Shown here: positions 17,630 through 26,643 of the stretch, piece after piece
How the letters are laid out: every line of letters starts with the position of its first letter
Position numbering within the stretch: the stretch's first letter is position 1
Source: Thalassotalea marina
GTDB taxonomy: Bacteria > Pseudomonadota > Gammaproteobacteria > Enterobacterales > Alteromonadaceae
DNA length: 64,000 bases
Direction: 5' to 3'
Assembly: GCF_014656435.1 (NCBI RefSeq)
Contig: NZ_BNCK01000002.1
Span: forward strand, 1 to 64,000
Notes under the pieces: generated by a model
The model's input: the letters and a program-made list of their open reading frames with translations, nothing else
Databases searched by the model: none
Told to the model about the DNA's origin: nothing
Program-made: the position numbers and the translations under genes

Positions 17630-18546
17630 GATTTTGCTCCTTGAACCGTTTGTGTCACTTTATCCATTCCCTCAAAAAAACCTTCGAGTTTTGCCATATC
17701 GCTTGGTAATACTGACACGTCTGCTGTTTTCATAATATCGCCAGTTTGTTTGATAAACTGTTCCATTAAGCGCATTTTAATTGCTTTATCACCGCCAGAG
17801 CGAGCAGCAGCTTTGGCTATGAGGTTAATACCCTGAGCAGAGGCGTTGGTTAATATTTCAATTTCTCTTGCTCGCCCGTGGGCTTCGTTAATTTGTCTTT
17901 GTTTATCACCTTCTGATAAATTTATCGCTTCTTGGCGTTGTCCTTCAGAAAGGTTGATAGTTGACTCTTTTTCAGCTAACGCTAAAGTGATTTCAGCACG
18001 TTTTCTGCGCTCTGCTTCCATTTGTTTTTCTAATGTGTGAACAACATTATCTGATGGCGTGATATTGCGGACTTCATAGCGCAGTACTTTAATACCCCAA
18101 GGATCAGAAGCTTTATCAATTTCTCTGACAATGGTTTCATTTAATGCATCACGCTCTGAAAATGTTTGGCTTAAATTTAATTTACCTATTTCACTTCGCA
18201 TCGTGGTTTGTGCAAGGTTAACGCTAGCTCGACGGTAATCTTCAATCCCGTAACTTGCTTTTGCACCATCCATCACTTGGATATAAACCAAACCATCAAC
18301 ATCAATTTGAATATTGTCTCGTGAAATACAACTTTGTGCAGGAATGTCTAACACTTGTTCTCTTGTTTCATGACGATATGCAACGCGGTCAATAAATGGG
18401 ATCAAAAAGTGGACTCCTGGTTCCATCACGGCTCGAAATTTTCCCAACCGCTCAACGACACAGACTTCTTTCATTTGAACAATCAGGATTAACTTTACCA
18501 CGATGAAAATCAACGCAAGTAAAGCAATAGTTAGGCTGGCTAACAT
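17626..18546 (-). CDS. SPFH/Band 7 membrane protein (QmcA/stomatin-like), first copy
   Basis: 306 aa with the same design as the next gene: TM helix (LTIALLALIFIVVKLILIV), SPFH domain (VVERLGKFRAVMEPGVHFLIPFIDRV) and C-terminal coiled coil (LSEGQRQEAINLSEGDKQRQIN). It is 45 bp after the NfeD gene, a usual partner of SPFH proteins. The pair may form a mixed oligomer, which is inference. Confidence 0.9.
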   Translation of the reverse strand: MLASLTIALLALIFIVVKLILIVQMKEVCVVERLGKFRAVMEPGVHFLIPFIDRVAYRHETREQVLDIPAQSCISRDNIQIDVDGLVYIQVMDGAKASYGIEDYRRASVNLAQTTMRSEIGKLNLSQTFSERDALNETIVREIDKASDPWGIKVLRYEVRNITPSDNVVHTLEKQMEAERRKRAEITLALAEKESTINLSEGQRQEAINLSEGDKQRQINEAHGRAREIEILTNASAQGINLIAKAAARSGGDKAIKMRLMEQFIKQTGDIMKTADVSVLPSDMAKLEGFFEGMDKVTQTVQGAKS

Positions 18547-18591
18547 AAGGCTTTCTCCTTGTTAAGTGATCAAAAATTTATTTAGATAGGG

Positions 18592-19044
18592 TTACTTTAC
18601 TGGTTCTACGACCAATGAAATATTGTCTTTACACACTATGGTTGCTTGAGTGCCTGCTACTATTGTTGAACCGTCACCAAGCGCTTTCCAAGTTGTCCCT
18701 TGAAATTCAACACGACCGGCGTGTGTGCCAGGGCCAATGTTTTCGACAACGACTACGGTTTGTCCATATATATCGAGCTCTTCAAAGACATTACCTATAG
18801 TTTCGTCACCTTTGAAAAACCTATCTGAGAAAAAGTAGAGCACAAACAGTAAAATTGTGGCGAGAATAAACCAAGTGGTAAGGGTTAACACCCAAGTATC
18901 GAGTAGCTCTTGTTGAACGCCAATGGCAACAAGTAATGAGGCGATACCTAGATTTAATAAAATACCGCCTGGAATGAAGATTTCTAAACAAGAAAACAAG
19001 ATTGCCAATACAATCCAAGTTTCAAAAAACATGATGTAATCCAT
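18592..19044 (-). CDS. NfeD-like membrane protein
   Basis: 150 aa. Three or four hydrophobic helices in the first ~80 residues, then a small OB-fold (GQTVVVVENIGPGTHAGRVEFQGTTWKALG) typical of short NfeD proteins. NfeD and SPFH proteins are commonly co-transcribed and thought to act together on membrane organisation or protein quality. First gene of the three-gene operon. Confidence 0.9.
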   Translation of the reverse strand: MDYIMFFETWIVLAILFSCLEIFIPGGILLNLGIASLLVAIGVQQELLDTWVLTLTTWFILATILLFVLYFFSDRFFKGDETIGNVFEELDIYGQTVVVVENIGPGTHAGRVEFQGTTWKALGDGSTIVAGTQATIVCKDNISLVVEPVK

Positions 19045-19190
19045 TGAAAGCTCCTTGTTTTCTAGTTAGACGAGTCAAAAATTGAATTAATGACTCGCAA
19101 CAATCATATCATAGCGTAGGAGATAACAAAGCTATTCCTTACCATGACATTTAACTTAACAATGGTGACATAATATGTCAATCACAAATT

Positions 19191-19913
19191 TTACTCTGCT
19201 ACTTTAAATTGTTGAGCGATAGATCTTGTTTCAAGTTTTGTCGCCAATGGACGATAAACACCCTCAGCTAAAATGGCGGCATACATTACGATCAGTAGGT
19301 TCACTGCAAATGCACTGAAGAATATTGTATTTGACGCAATAGCTTCTTCACTTGAAAAAATGGCAATAGAGCCAATCAAAAAAGCGATAAATGCCGCGCC
19401 ATAAATAAATACAACTTGCCGTTTGAATATGACCGATAAATAGTCACTTGCAGGCGTATGCGCAATGTCGTTGGCAAACAAGTAACTTAAACCGGTGAGC
19501 GATTTGATAAAGCCGTGGGTACCAAAAGCGATAACCGTTGACGAATACGTAAAAAGTACTAAAAACAGTACTCCATAAAAATCGGCAAACATGCCAAGAT
19601 CACCACCGAGTAACACTAACATCAGTATTGCTCCGGTAACCACTAACAAAGCGAAAACGTTTTGCATCATATTTTTCCTTTTCCAGTTTACATCAGGTTG
19701 ATTTGAAACAGAAAAGAGCTCTTTTGGAGAGACATTAAATGCAGCGGCTAACGCCAATTGCGTTTCTGGTGAACTATTACCATCTTTTTCGGCGCGTTGG
19801 ATTGTTCTAAGGCTTAATCCTGCCGCTTTAGCCAATAACTCTTGAGACCAGCCGTTATCTTTACGTAACGATTTGATACGCTCCGGTGAAAGTATTTGGT
19901 TTAAAGGTTGCAA
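19191..19913 (-). CDS. XRE-family regulator with membrane-embedded C-terminus
   Basis: 241 aa from TTG 19913, chosen because GAGGAG lies six bases upstream. A longer frame to ATG 20006 adds ~31 residues unlike the family. Residues ~10-65 are a Cro/CI helix-turn-helix (NGWSQELLAKAAGLSLRTIQ). Then come about four transmembrane helices. It may sense a membrane signal. The gene stands alone; target genes are unknown. Confidence 0.75.
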   Translation of the reverse strand: MQPLNQILSPERIKSLRKDNGWSQELLAKAAGLSLRTIQRAEKDGNSSPETQLALAAAFNVSPKELFSVSNQPDVNWKRKNMMQNVFALLVVTGAILMLVLLGGDLGMFADFYGVLFLVLFTYSSTVIAFGTHGFIKSLTGLSYLFANDIAHTPASDYLSVIFKRQVVFIYGAAFIAFLIGSIAIFSSEEAIASNTIFFSAFAVNLLIVMYAAILAEGVYRPLATKLETRSIAQQFKVAE

Positions 19914-20076
19914 TTGATACTCCTCAATTTCAATGCTGTTTCGCCTGAAAATATCAAATTTAATTGTGCAAAACGCCAGAAAAAGCTTACGCCATTTTAA
20001 CGCCAAAGTTACGACAGACCATATTATTCAAGGCTTATAGCTGAAATGTAGTATACATGAGCATAAGGGTAACAGA

Positions 20077-20787
20077 CTAAAATTTTAAGTGACTACCTAA
20101 TCTATATTTATGCCCTGGCGAGGTTAAAGTCGCTAAACTTACCACACCATGACTAGACCAGGTCCTGCGTTTAACTTGTAAACAAGGGGTTGATGTAGAA
20201 ATGACGAGTAACTTACAAACGTTTTTGTTTGCTAAAACGGCCTCAATTTCATGAGTTGCTTCAGTTAATGGTGCTTCATTTGATAAATACTCATGAGGTG
20301 TAATTTGTGTAAAATCTTGCGTTAAGTAATTAGGCACCAGTTTAGGACTAACATAGCGTTGCTCTAATTGAATTGGACTATTATTTTCAAAGTGCAACAC
20401 TTGCGAGTAATAAGCTTGCTCGTTGTTTTTCAATCCGAGTAATATCGCTACTTCTTCATCAAGAGATACGGATGTTAACGTGATTTGTTTGGCAAAATAC
20501 TGATGGCCACGATCATGAATTTCGTCGGCAATATTTCTGATTTCTAAAATTGAAGACTGAGATTTAAACGTTGCTACAAAAGTACCTGCACCTTGAGTAC
20601 GTACTAACAAACCTTGTTCGGTAAGCTCTTGCAAAGCTCTTCTGGCGGTCATTCGACTCACAGAAAATTGTTCTGCTAGTTCGTTTTCTGACGGAACTTT
20701 GCTATGCTGTTGCCATTCGCCCGATTCAATCTTTTGACAGATAAATTCTTTAATAACGCTAAACTTAGCTGTTTTTGTTTGTGTCAA
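20077..20787 (-). CDS. hutC: Histidine utilisation repressor HutC
   Basis: 236 aa of the GntR/HutC family. Winged helix at ~10-75 (KVPSENELAEQFSVSRMTARRALQ) and a UTRA ligand domain from ~90 onward. HutC represses hut genes until urocanate binds. It is divergent from hutI, and a perfect TTGTATATACAA palindrome lies between them, so it probably controls both. hutU and hutH are not in the window. Confidence 0.92.
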   Translation of the reverse strand: MTQTKTAKFSVIKEFICQKIESGEWQQHSKVPSENELAEQFSVSRMTARRALQELTEQGLLVRTQGAGTFVATFKSQSSILEIRNIADEIHDRGHQYFAKQITLTSVSLDEEVAILLGLKNNEQAYYSQVLHFENNSPIQLEQRYVSPKLVPNYLTQDFTQITPHEYLSNEAPLTEATHEIEAVLANKNVCKLLVISTSTPCLQVKRRTWSSHGVVSLATLTSPGHKYRLGSHLKF

Positions 20788-20820
20788 AATTGGGCCTCAA
20801 CGTCTTTCAGTTCATTAAAA

Positions 20821-20875
20821 ATACTTGTATACCCTCGCACGAAATCAAAAGCAGGTCAATAGTTGTATATACAAG
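20821..20875. promoter_or_regulatory. HutC operator region between hutC and hutI
   Basis: TTGTATATACAA (20863-20874) is a perfect 12-bp palindrome of the HutC-site type. A second half-like site, ATACTTGTATACC, begins at 20821. They are ~40 bp apart and could hold two dimers that repress both divergent genes. Confidence 0.75.
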
Positions 20876-20936
20876 TTTGCAAAGTTAACGTCATTAAGCT
20901 AGAGTTGCAGCAGAGATAAGACGCAGAGTACAGCAA

Positions 20937-22178
20937 ATGAACAACAATTTCCCTTCTTGGCAAACCATAATCGTCAACGCCAATATCGCTACAATGACCG
21001 ATGGCGCTAATGGATATGGTGAAATTCTTAACGGCGCGATAGCGATTGAAAACGGTACTATTGTTTGGGTAGGTTGTGAAAGCGAATTACCTGAATATGA
21101 TAAACAATCTGTGCAAGTTATTGACGCTAAAGGTCAATGGGTAACCCCAGGTTTTGTTGATTGCCACACCCACGCGGTATATGGCGGAAATAGGGCAAAT
21201 GAATTTGAGATGCGTCTTAATGGTGCGAGTTACGAAGAAATCGCCCAAGCTGGCGGCGGCATTGTATCGACCGTAGCAGCTACGCGAGCTGCTACAACGC
21301 AAGAGCTACTTGATGCGGCTTTACTTCGTGTAAGAGCAATGCAAGCACAAGGCATGACCACCATAGAAATTAAATCAGGTTATGGCCTAGATACTGAAAA
21401 TGAAATCAAGATGTTGGAAGTTGCGCAGCAGATAGCTCAAGCTTTACCTGTGTCAGTGCAAAAGACCTTTCTTGGAGCTCATGCCGTGCCCGTAGAATAT
21501 AAAGGTAAAGCAGACGAATATATCAAATTAGTGTGCCAGGAGATGATTCCACAAGTAGCAAAGCAAAATATAGCAGATGCTGTCGATGTGTTTTGTGAAG
21601 GCATTGGCTTTTCAGCAGAGCAAACTGAGCAAGTTTTTTTGGCGGCAAAACAAGCAGGCTTGAGAGTTAAAGTTCACGCAGAGCAATTGTCAAATTTGGG
21701 AGGCACTGAGCTTGCGGCAAAATATCAAGCATTGTCATCAGACCATATTGAATTTCTAGATGAAGCTGGTATTTGCGCAATGAAACAAGCTGATATGACA
21801 GCAGTACTTTTGCCTGGTGCTTTTTATTTTCTTAGAGAAACACAACTGCCGCCAATCGAACTTCTAAGAAAATACGGTGTAGCGATGGCAGTTGCAACAG
21901 ATGCTAACCCAGGAACCTCGCCAATAAACTCGCCTCAACTGATGTTAAATATGGCGTGCACTCTATTTAGATTGACACCGGCAGAAGCGCTAGCGGGTTT
22001 AACTTGTCATGGTGCAAAAGCACTTGGCTTAAGTGATTGTAAAGGTCAAATTGCCTTGGGTTATGATGCTGACATTGCCATATGGAACATTAGCCAACCA
22101 GCAGAACTTTGTTATCAAATAGGTGTAAACCCATTAACTAAGTTGTTTTACAAGGGCTCTATTGTCATTGAACATTAA
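20937..22178 (+). CDS. hutI: Imidazolonepropionase
   Basis: Third enzyme of histidine breakdown, turning imidazolone-propionate into N-formimino-glutamate. 413 aa, typical. Metal-binding DCHTHAVYGGNR (His77, His79), later His in VKVHAEQ, and Asp in ATDANPG, the amidohydrolase pattern. The start is ATG at 20937. It is divergent from hutC; the remaining hut genes must be elsewhere. Confidence 0.97.
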   Translation: MNNNFPSWQTIIVNANIATMTDGANGYGEILNGAIAIENGTIVWVGCESELPEYDKQSVQVIDAKGQWVTPGFVDCHTHAVYGGNRANEFEMRLNGASYEEIAQAGGGIVSTVAATRAATTQELLDAALLRVRAMQAQGMTTIEIKSGYGLDTENEIKMLEVAQQIAQALPVSVQKTFLGAHAVPVEYKGKADEYIKLVCQEMIPQVAKQNIADAVDVFCEGIGFSAEQTEQVFLAAKQAGLRVKVHAEQLSNLGGTELAAKYQALSSDHIEFLDEAGICAMKQADMTAVLLPGAFYFLRETQLPPIELLRKYGVAMAVATDANPGTSPINSPQLMLNMACTLFRLTPAEALAGLTCHGAKALGLSDCKGQIALGYDADIAIWNISQPAELCYQIGVNPLTKLFYKGSIVIEH

Positions 22179-22188
22179 TCGTACTGTA

Positions 22189-22234
22189 CAAACACAGGTG
22201 TCTCAGATACTCTTAAGGTAGACGCCCGTGTTTG
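22189..22234 (+). terminator. Long imperfect hairpin after hutI
   Basis: CAAACACAGGTGTCT (22189-22203) pairs with AGACGCCCGTGTTTG (22220-22234) with one mismatch and one wobble, around a 16-base loop. There is no clear T-run, so it may be a weak terminator or an mRNA-stabilising structure. Confidence 0.45.
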
Positions 22235-22255
22235 TTGCCTGTATGAGGCGGTGTA

Positions 22256-23836
22256 ATGATGTTTAAATTGACCTTAAAAGTGTTACTTTCGCTGTCCGTA
22301 ATGTCAGCGTCTTTATCCGCCTATGCCAATGTTCAGGGTACACCTTTTAATAGTGGTAGCTTTATTTGGCCCTTTATACTCGGTGCATTAGCGGTCATAA
22401 TTCCCATTGCTATAGCCAAGCTTTATCATGCTTTTAATAAGCGTACCAATAACAAGCTACAATCTGAACAGGGCGTAAAAGTAAAACCATCCGGCAGTCA
22501 CATAGCGTTAGATGCAGTAACAAATTTGCCCGTGATGAAGCGCGGTATCGATGTCTTAGAAAAATGTATCGGTAAAAACTCTGCACAACATTATGTAGCA
22601 ATTGCTTTTAAGCCGATAAATTTTGAGCATGTTAACAATGTTCTGGGCCACCAAAATTCTGATATTTTGTTATTGCAATTAGCTTATAAAATCCAGCAAA
22701 AATTAGAGCAACATGCACTGTTATTAAACTTTGGAAGTAAAACACATCCACTTAACATTTGCCGGCTGCAAGGGCTAGATTTTGTTATTGTTGCAGACAG
22801 AAGACAGTTTAAGCACGAAGATAAATATGTGCTTGATGATATTTGTCTACAAGTCACCAAGTCTTTACCAAATTCACTAAGTTTTAAAAACTTTTCGTTA
22901 AGCTTTAGGCTGGCGTTTGGTATTGCATTAGGCAGTGAAAAACACAATGCCACACAGCTTTTCTCTGAAGCAAGCGATGCATTATCCCTAGCAGAAAGAG
23001 AGCAGCAACAAATCTGGTATTTTGATGAGCAAAGTAAAGTTTATACGGCTAAACGTTTAGCTAAAATGGAAAAGTTGCGCTTAGACATTCAAGAAAATCG
23101 CTTGTGTTCAATGATACAACCACAAGTTGTTTTAAATACGGGTGAACTGGTTGGCTTTGAAGTTAACACCAAGTGGAAGTCCAGCGATGGTGATGTTATT
23201 GAAAAGAAAGCATTTGAGGCAATTGCTGAGTTTAGTGGTGTTATCTACCAAATTACCAAACAGTTGATCAGAGATGCATTGATTGTTGCAAAAATAGCAA
23301 ATACCATGCAAGAAAACATCAAAGTTGGAATTAACCTAAGTAGTAAAGACTTACTAGAGCCAGAGTTAGCTGATTTTATTGAACAAGAAGCCAATCAACA
23401 CGGAATAGAGTTAAAGCAATTGGTTATTGAACTCGACGAAAGCGTAATTTTAACTGATACTTTTCGAGCCCGTATGATGATAGATCAGCTAAGAGCCTTA
23501 GGTGTAAATATTGCCGTAGATAATTTTTCTGGAAGCTATGAGTCGTTAAAATATTTGAGAAAAGCGTCGATTCAACAAGTTAAAATAGATTGCCACCATT
23601 TAAATGATAAAGATATTTACCAAGCAGATAAAACCATTGCTAGTGCTTTAATCAATTTGATCCGTAAAATGGACATACCTGTTATTGCAATAGGTATTAA
23701 CAATTCGGGAATTCGAGAGCATTATATGTCGGTTGGTGGTGAAATCGGCCAAGGTAAATTAATTCACCAAGGGCTAACGACAAATGAATTGCAGAGTTGG
23801 CTCGACAGTCGAAATGTTCATCGCCAAGCCAACTGA
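22256..23836 (+). CDS. Degenerate GGDEF-EAL protein (probably catalytically inactive)
   Basis: 526 aa. Signal or anchor helix at the N-terminus, a second TM segment near residues 30-50, then a GGDEF-like domain whose signature position reads QGLDF, and an EAL-like domain. EAL is replaced by GFEV and DDFGTGYSSL by DNFSGSYESL, while NLSS, ELDES and VKIDC remain. The loss of key metal-binding residues suggests no synthase or phosphodiesterase activity, so a c-di-GMP receptor or scaffold is plausible. It faces rraA, with only five bases between the stops. Confidence 0.8.
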   Translation: MMFKLTLKVLLSLSVMSASLSAYANVQGTPFNSGSFIWPFILGALAVIIPIAIAKLYHAFNKRTNNKLQSEQGVKVKPSGSHIALDAVTNLPVMKRGIDVLEKCIGKNSAQHYVAIAFKPINFEHVNNVLGHQNSDILLLQLAYKIQQKLEQHALLLNFGSKTHPLNICRLQGLDFVIVADRRQFKHEDKYVLDDICLQVTKSLPNSLSFKNFSLSFRLAFGIALGSEKHNATQLFSEASDALSLAEREQQQIWYFDEQSKVYTAKRLAKMEKLRLDIQENRLCSMIQPQVVLNTGELVGFEVNTKWKSSDGDVIEKKAFEAIAEFSGVIYQITKQLIRDALIVAKIANTMQENIKVGINLSSKDLLEPELADFIEQEANQHGIELKQLVIELDESVILTDTFRARMMIDQLRALGVNIAVDNFSGSYESLKYLRKASIQQVKIDCHHLNDKDIYQADKTIASALINLIRKMDIPVIAIGINNSGIREHYMSVGGEIGQGKLIHQGLTTNELQSWLDSRNVHRQAN

Positions 23837-23841
23837 ACGCG

Positions 23842-24327
23842 TTATTCTATATCCAATGGATCTGGTGACAAGATGATGCCAGTATTGTCGGCGTAAACAT
23901 GATCTTCTGGTAAAAAAGTAACACTACCAAAATTAATTGGAATATCTGTCTCACCAATATCTTCGTCATCAGCACCAACAGGTATGGACACTAATCCTTG
24001 GATGCCTATCTCAATGTCTTCTAAAGCGTCAACATCGCGAACGCTGCCATAACAGATAATACCTTCCCAGTTATTTTTAGCTGCTGCATCAGCAATGTAG
24101 CTATCAACTAGTGCTCTTCTTGTTGAGCCACCACCATCGATAACTAATACTTTCCCTGTGCCGTCAGTTTCGACCATTTGAGCAATTAAGCCATTACTTT
24201 CAAAACATTTAATCGTAACTACGCTACCGCCAAATGAATTTCTTCCCCCATAATTACAAAATATAGGTTCAACAACATCAATTAGATCTGCATAAAGGTT
24301 ACAAAGTTCTGAGGTATTATATTCCAT
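23842..24327 (-). CDS. rraA: Regulator of RNase E activity A
   Basis: 161 aa, the usual RraA length, with the family core ([28 protein letters not shown]). RraA trimers bind and inhibit RNase E. The Gly- and Asp-rich signature [11 protein letters not shown] is present, while the aldolase-type catalytic residues of relatives cannot be judged here. Cytoplasmic, alone on its strand. Confidence 0.95.
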   Translation of the reverse strand: MEYNTSELCNLYADLIDVVEPIFCNYGGRNSFGGSVVTIKCFESNGLIAQMVETDGTGKVLVIDGGGSTRRALVDSYIADAAAKNNWEGIICYGSVRDVDALEDIEIGIQGLVSIPVGADDEDIGETDIPINFGSVTFLPEDHVYADNTGIILSPDPLDIE

Positions 24328-24507
24328 CTGCGTTTCCTTTAACTGTCAAAGATAGACTCCAAAGAATAACTGCCTCTAGTATACCTTGCTTAAACGTTCA
24401 GACAAGAGTAGAAAGCGAGATGTAGCAATTTCAACTTGTAATAACTTGCAAAAGGCTATTTAATGCACTCAGTTGTAACCAATTAAGACAAAAAGAAGAG
24501 TTTGTAC

Positions 24508-26511
24508 ATGATGCTCGACAATACGTACACCTTAGGGTTTTTCTTTACGTTTCAGGCATTGGTTACTACTTTTCTGTCATTTATCTTCTATAGCAGCTTT
24601 ACCAGTTTTGGTAGACGCTATGTGAAATTTTGGTCTTTCGCATTTGCATGTCTTAGCCTGCATTACGTCAGTTTATCTACAGAACAGTTTCTTTCTTTTT
24701 TGAACGAAACAAGCTGGCCGATGTTAATGCTTACTTTTGTTGAGCAATTTTGCCTCTACCTGTTTTTAATGTATTTGTTACTCGGGTTATTAGACGGTTT
24801 AAAAAAATATCGCACTCACAGTCGAAATAGACACATGATTGCACTAGCCGTTTTGACGCTATCACTTTCAACAACTTTAGCATTTACTTTTGATCTGTAC
24901 GACACTTATAACCGGTTTTATATAAGAGAAAGCTTATCTGACTTTTTGTCTGCGGGTGTTTTTCTTTTTATCGCGATTTTGTTATTGAATATTGAAAAAC
25001 AATACTTTTCTGGTCGAATATTAACTTATCTTTCATTTGCTATTAGTGCCAAAGCATTAGCTTTATCTTTCCTATCTGTGGTTTTAATTGAACTGGCAAT
25101 ATTTCCCTCCATTCACCTTATTGCCCAATACTTTGATTTTATGGCGTTTAACATGCTTGGTGTGGCCTTACTTACTTGGATGCAGTCGGCGGAAAGAGAT
25201 GCAGCAGAAGTCGCGATTAATCGTGCCAAATATTTAGGTAAACATGACATGTTGACGGGCTCTTTAAACCGCGAACAAGTTATCGAAAAAATTCCTGCTT
25301 GTATTGAAAAAGCCCAAGTTAACGAACAAAAACTAGCTATTTATTTAATTGATATTAAACGTTTTAAGTTTATCAATGATACGTATGGCCTGAAAGTTGG
25401 TGATTCTGTACTGGGTAAAATTGCTCGACGTTTAGCTGATAGTATTATGCTGCCACAAGTTATAGGACGTATTAGTGGTGATTCATTTGTATTTGCAGTA
25501 GAGATTAACGATAACTATCAACAAGAAAAAGTGGCTCAGCATTTACATGACGTCATTTCGCACCCTTATAAGGTGCAACATCAAGAAATTCATCTACAAG
25601 CGAGTATCGGTTACTGTTTAGCTCCAGTTGATGGGATGGAAGCTGAAGATTTACTGCACAAAGCAAATTTAGCCTTATTTCAAGCTGAAAGTAAAAATAT
25701 AGCGAGTGTTAAATATACCTCGGGAATGCAAGCGCACGGTAGCCACTTACCAGCGGCTGAAAAGGAAATAAGGCGAGGCTTACAAAATAAAGAATTTGTC
25801 CTCTATTTTCAGCCTCAATTAAATCTATTAACAAATCGTATTGATGGGGTAGAAGCCTTAGTTAGATGGGATCACCCGGAAAAAGGCATATTGAGTCCAG
25901 ATCAATTTTTACCCGACTTTGAAGCGCTAGGGCTGAACGGCCAATTAGATAGCTACGTGCTTAAACAAGCCTGTGAAATTGGTGCACATTGGTATAGTGA
26001 ATATAAACGTCGAATAACTATCGCGGTAAACCTTAGTGCGGTGGAATTCCAAGACCCTAAACTTGTCGCAAAAATTCAATCACTATTAGTTGAATTTGAA
26101 ATTCCACCGAAATATTTAGAGCTAGAAATTACCGAAAATATTGTCATTACAGATATGGTTTCTGCAATGGATACCATCGTTATGTTGCAAAATATGGGGA
26201 TAAAAGTTTCCATTGACGATTTTGGAACGGGTTATTCTTCTTTATCGTATTTACGTAAATTACCTATAGATAAAATTAAAATAGATCGCAGCTTTATTAC
26301 TGATTTTGCCAGTAATGATTCCGATTTAACCATTGTTAAATCAATGATAAAACTTTCACACGGCTTAGGAAAAAGAGTACTTGCAGAAGGTGTTGAAAGT
26401 GAGGAGCAATTGTCACTGTTACGTAAATTAGGTTGCGATGCTGTGCAAGGTTTTTATATTAATCCACCACTTCCCCAACAGAAATTAGCTACTTACTTGG
26501 TTAGAAAATAG
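24508..26511 (+). CDS. Membrane GGDEF-EAL protein, probable c-di-GMP phosphodiesterase
   Basis: 667 aa from ATG 24508 behind AAGAAGAG. Seven hydrophobic helices fill residues ~5-220 and form a membrane sensor. A GGDEF domain (~245-405) has the signature SGDSF instead of GGDEF, so synthase activity is probably lost. The EAL domain (~425-660) keeps EALVRW, NLSA, ELEITE, DDFGTGYSS, KIDRSF and EGVES, so it is likely an active phosphodiesterase. No other c-di-GMP gene is adjacent apart from the degenerate one upstream of rraA. Confidence 0.92.
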   Translation: MMLDNTYTLGFFFTFQALVTTFLSFIFYSSFTSFGRRYVKFWSFAFACLSLHYVSLSTEQFLSFLNETSWPMLMLTFVEQFCLYLFLMYLLLGLLDGLKKYRTHSRNRHMIALAVLTLSLSTTLAFTFDLYDTYNRFYIRESLSDFLSAGVFLFIAILLLNIEKQYFSGRILTYLSFAISAKALALSFLSVVLIELAIFPSIHLIAQYFDFMAFNMLGVALLTWMQSAERDAAEVAINRAKYLGKHDMLTGSLNREQVIEKIPACIEKAQVNEQKLAIYLIDIKRFKFINDTYGLKVGDSVLGKIARRLADSIMLPQVIGRISGDSFVFAVEINDNYQQEKVAQHLHDVISHPYKVQHQEIHLQASIGYCLAPVDGMEAEDLLHKANLALFQAESKNIASVKYTSGMQAHGSHLPAAEKEIRRGLQNKEFVLYFQPQLNLLTNRIDGVEALVRWDHPEKGILSPDQFLPDFEALGLNGQLDSYVLKQACEIGAHWYSEYKRRITIAVNLSAVEFQDPKLVAKIQSLLVEFEIPPKYLELEITENIVITDMVSAMDTIVMLQNMGIKVSIDDFGTGYSSLSYLRKLPIDKIKIDRSFITDFASNDSDLTIVKSMIKLSHGLGKRVLAEGVESEEQLSLLRKLGCDAVQGFYINPPLPQQKLATYLVRK

Positions 26512-26643
26512 CCACTAGCTCAGTTAGTTGTAAAAAAAAAGTAATAAATCCCTGATTTTTATAACACTTATTCAGATTAATACTATACTTGAACAGGTAA
26601 ATAAAATTTTGCATTTTATCTTTTCAAGAAGGTTTAACTGTCT

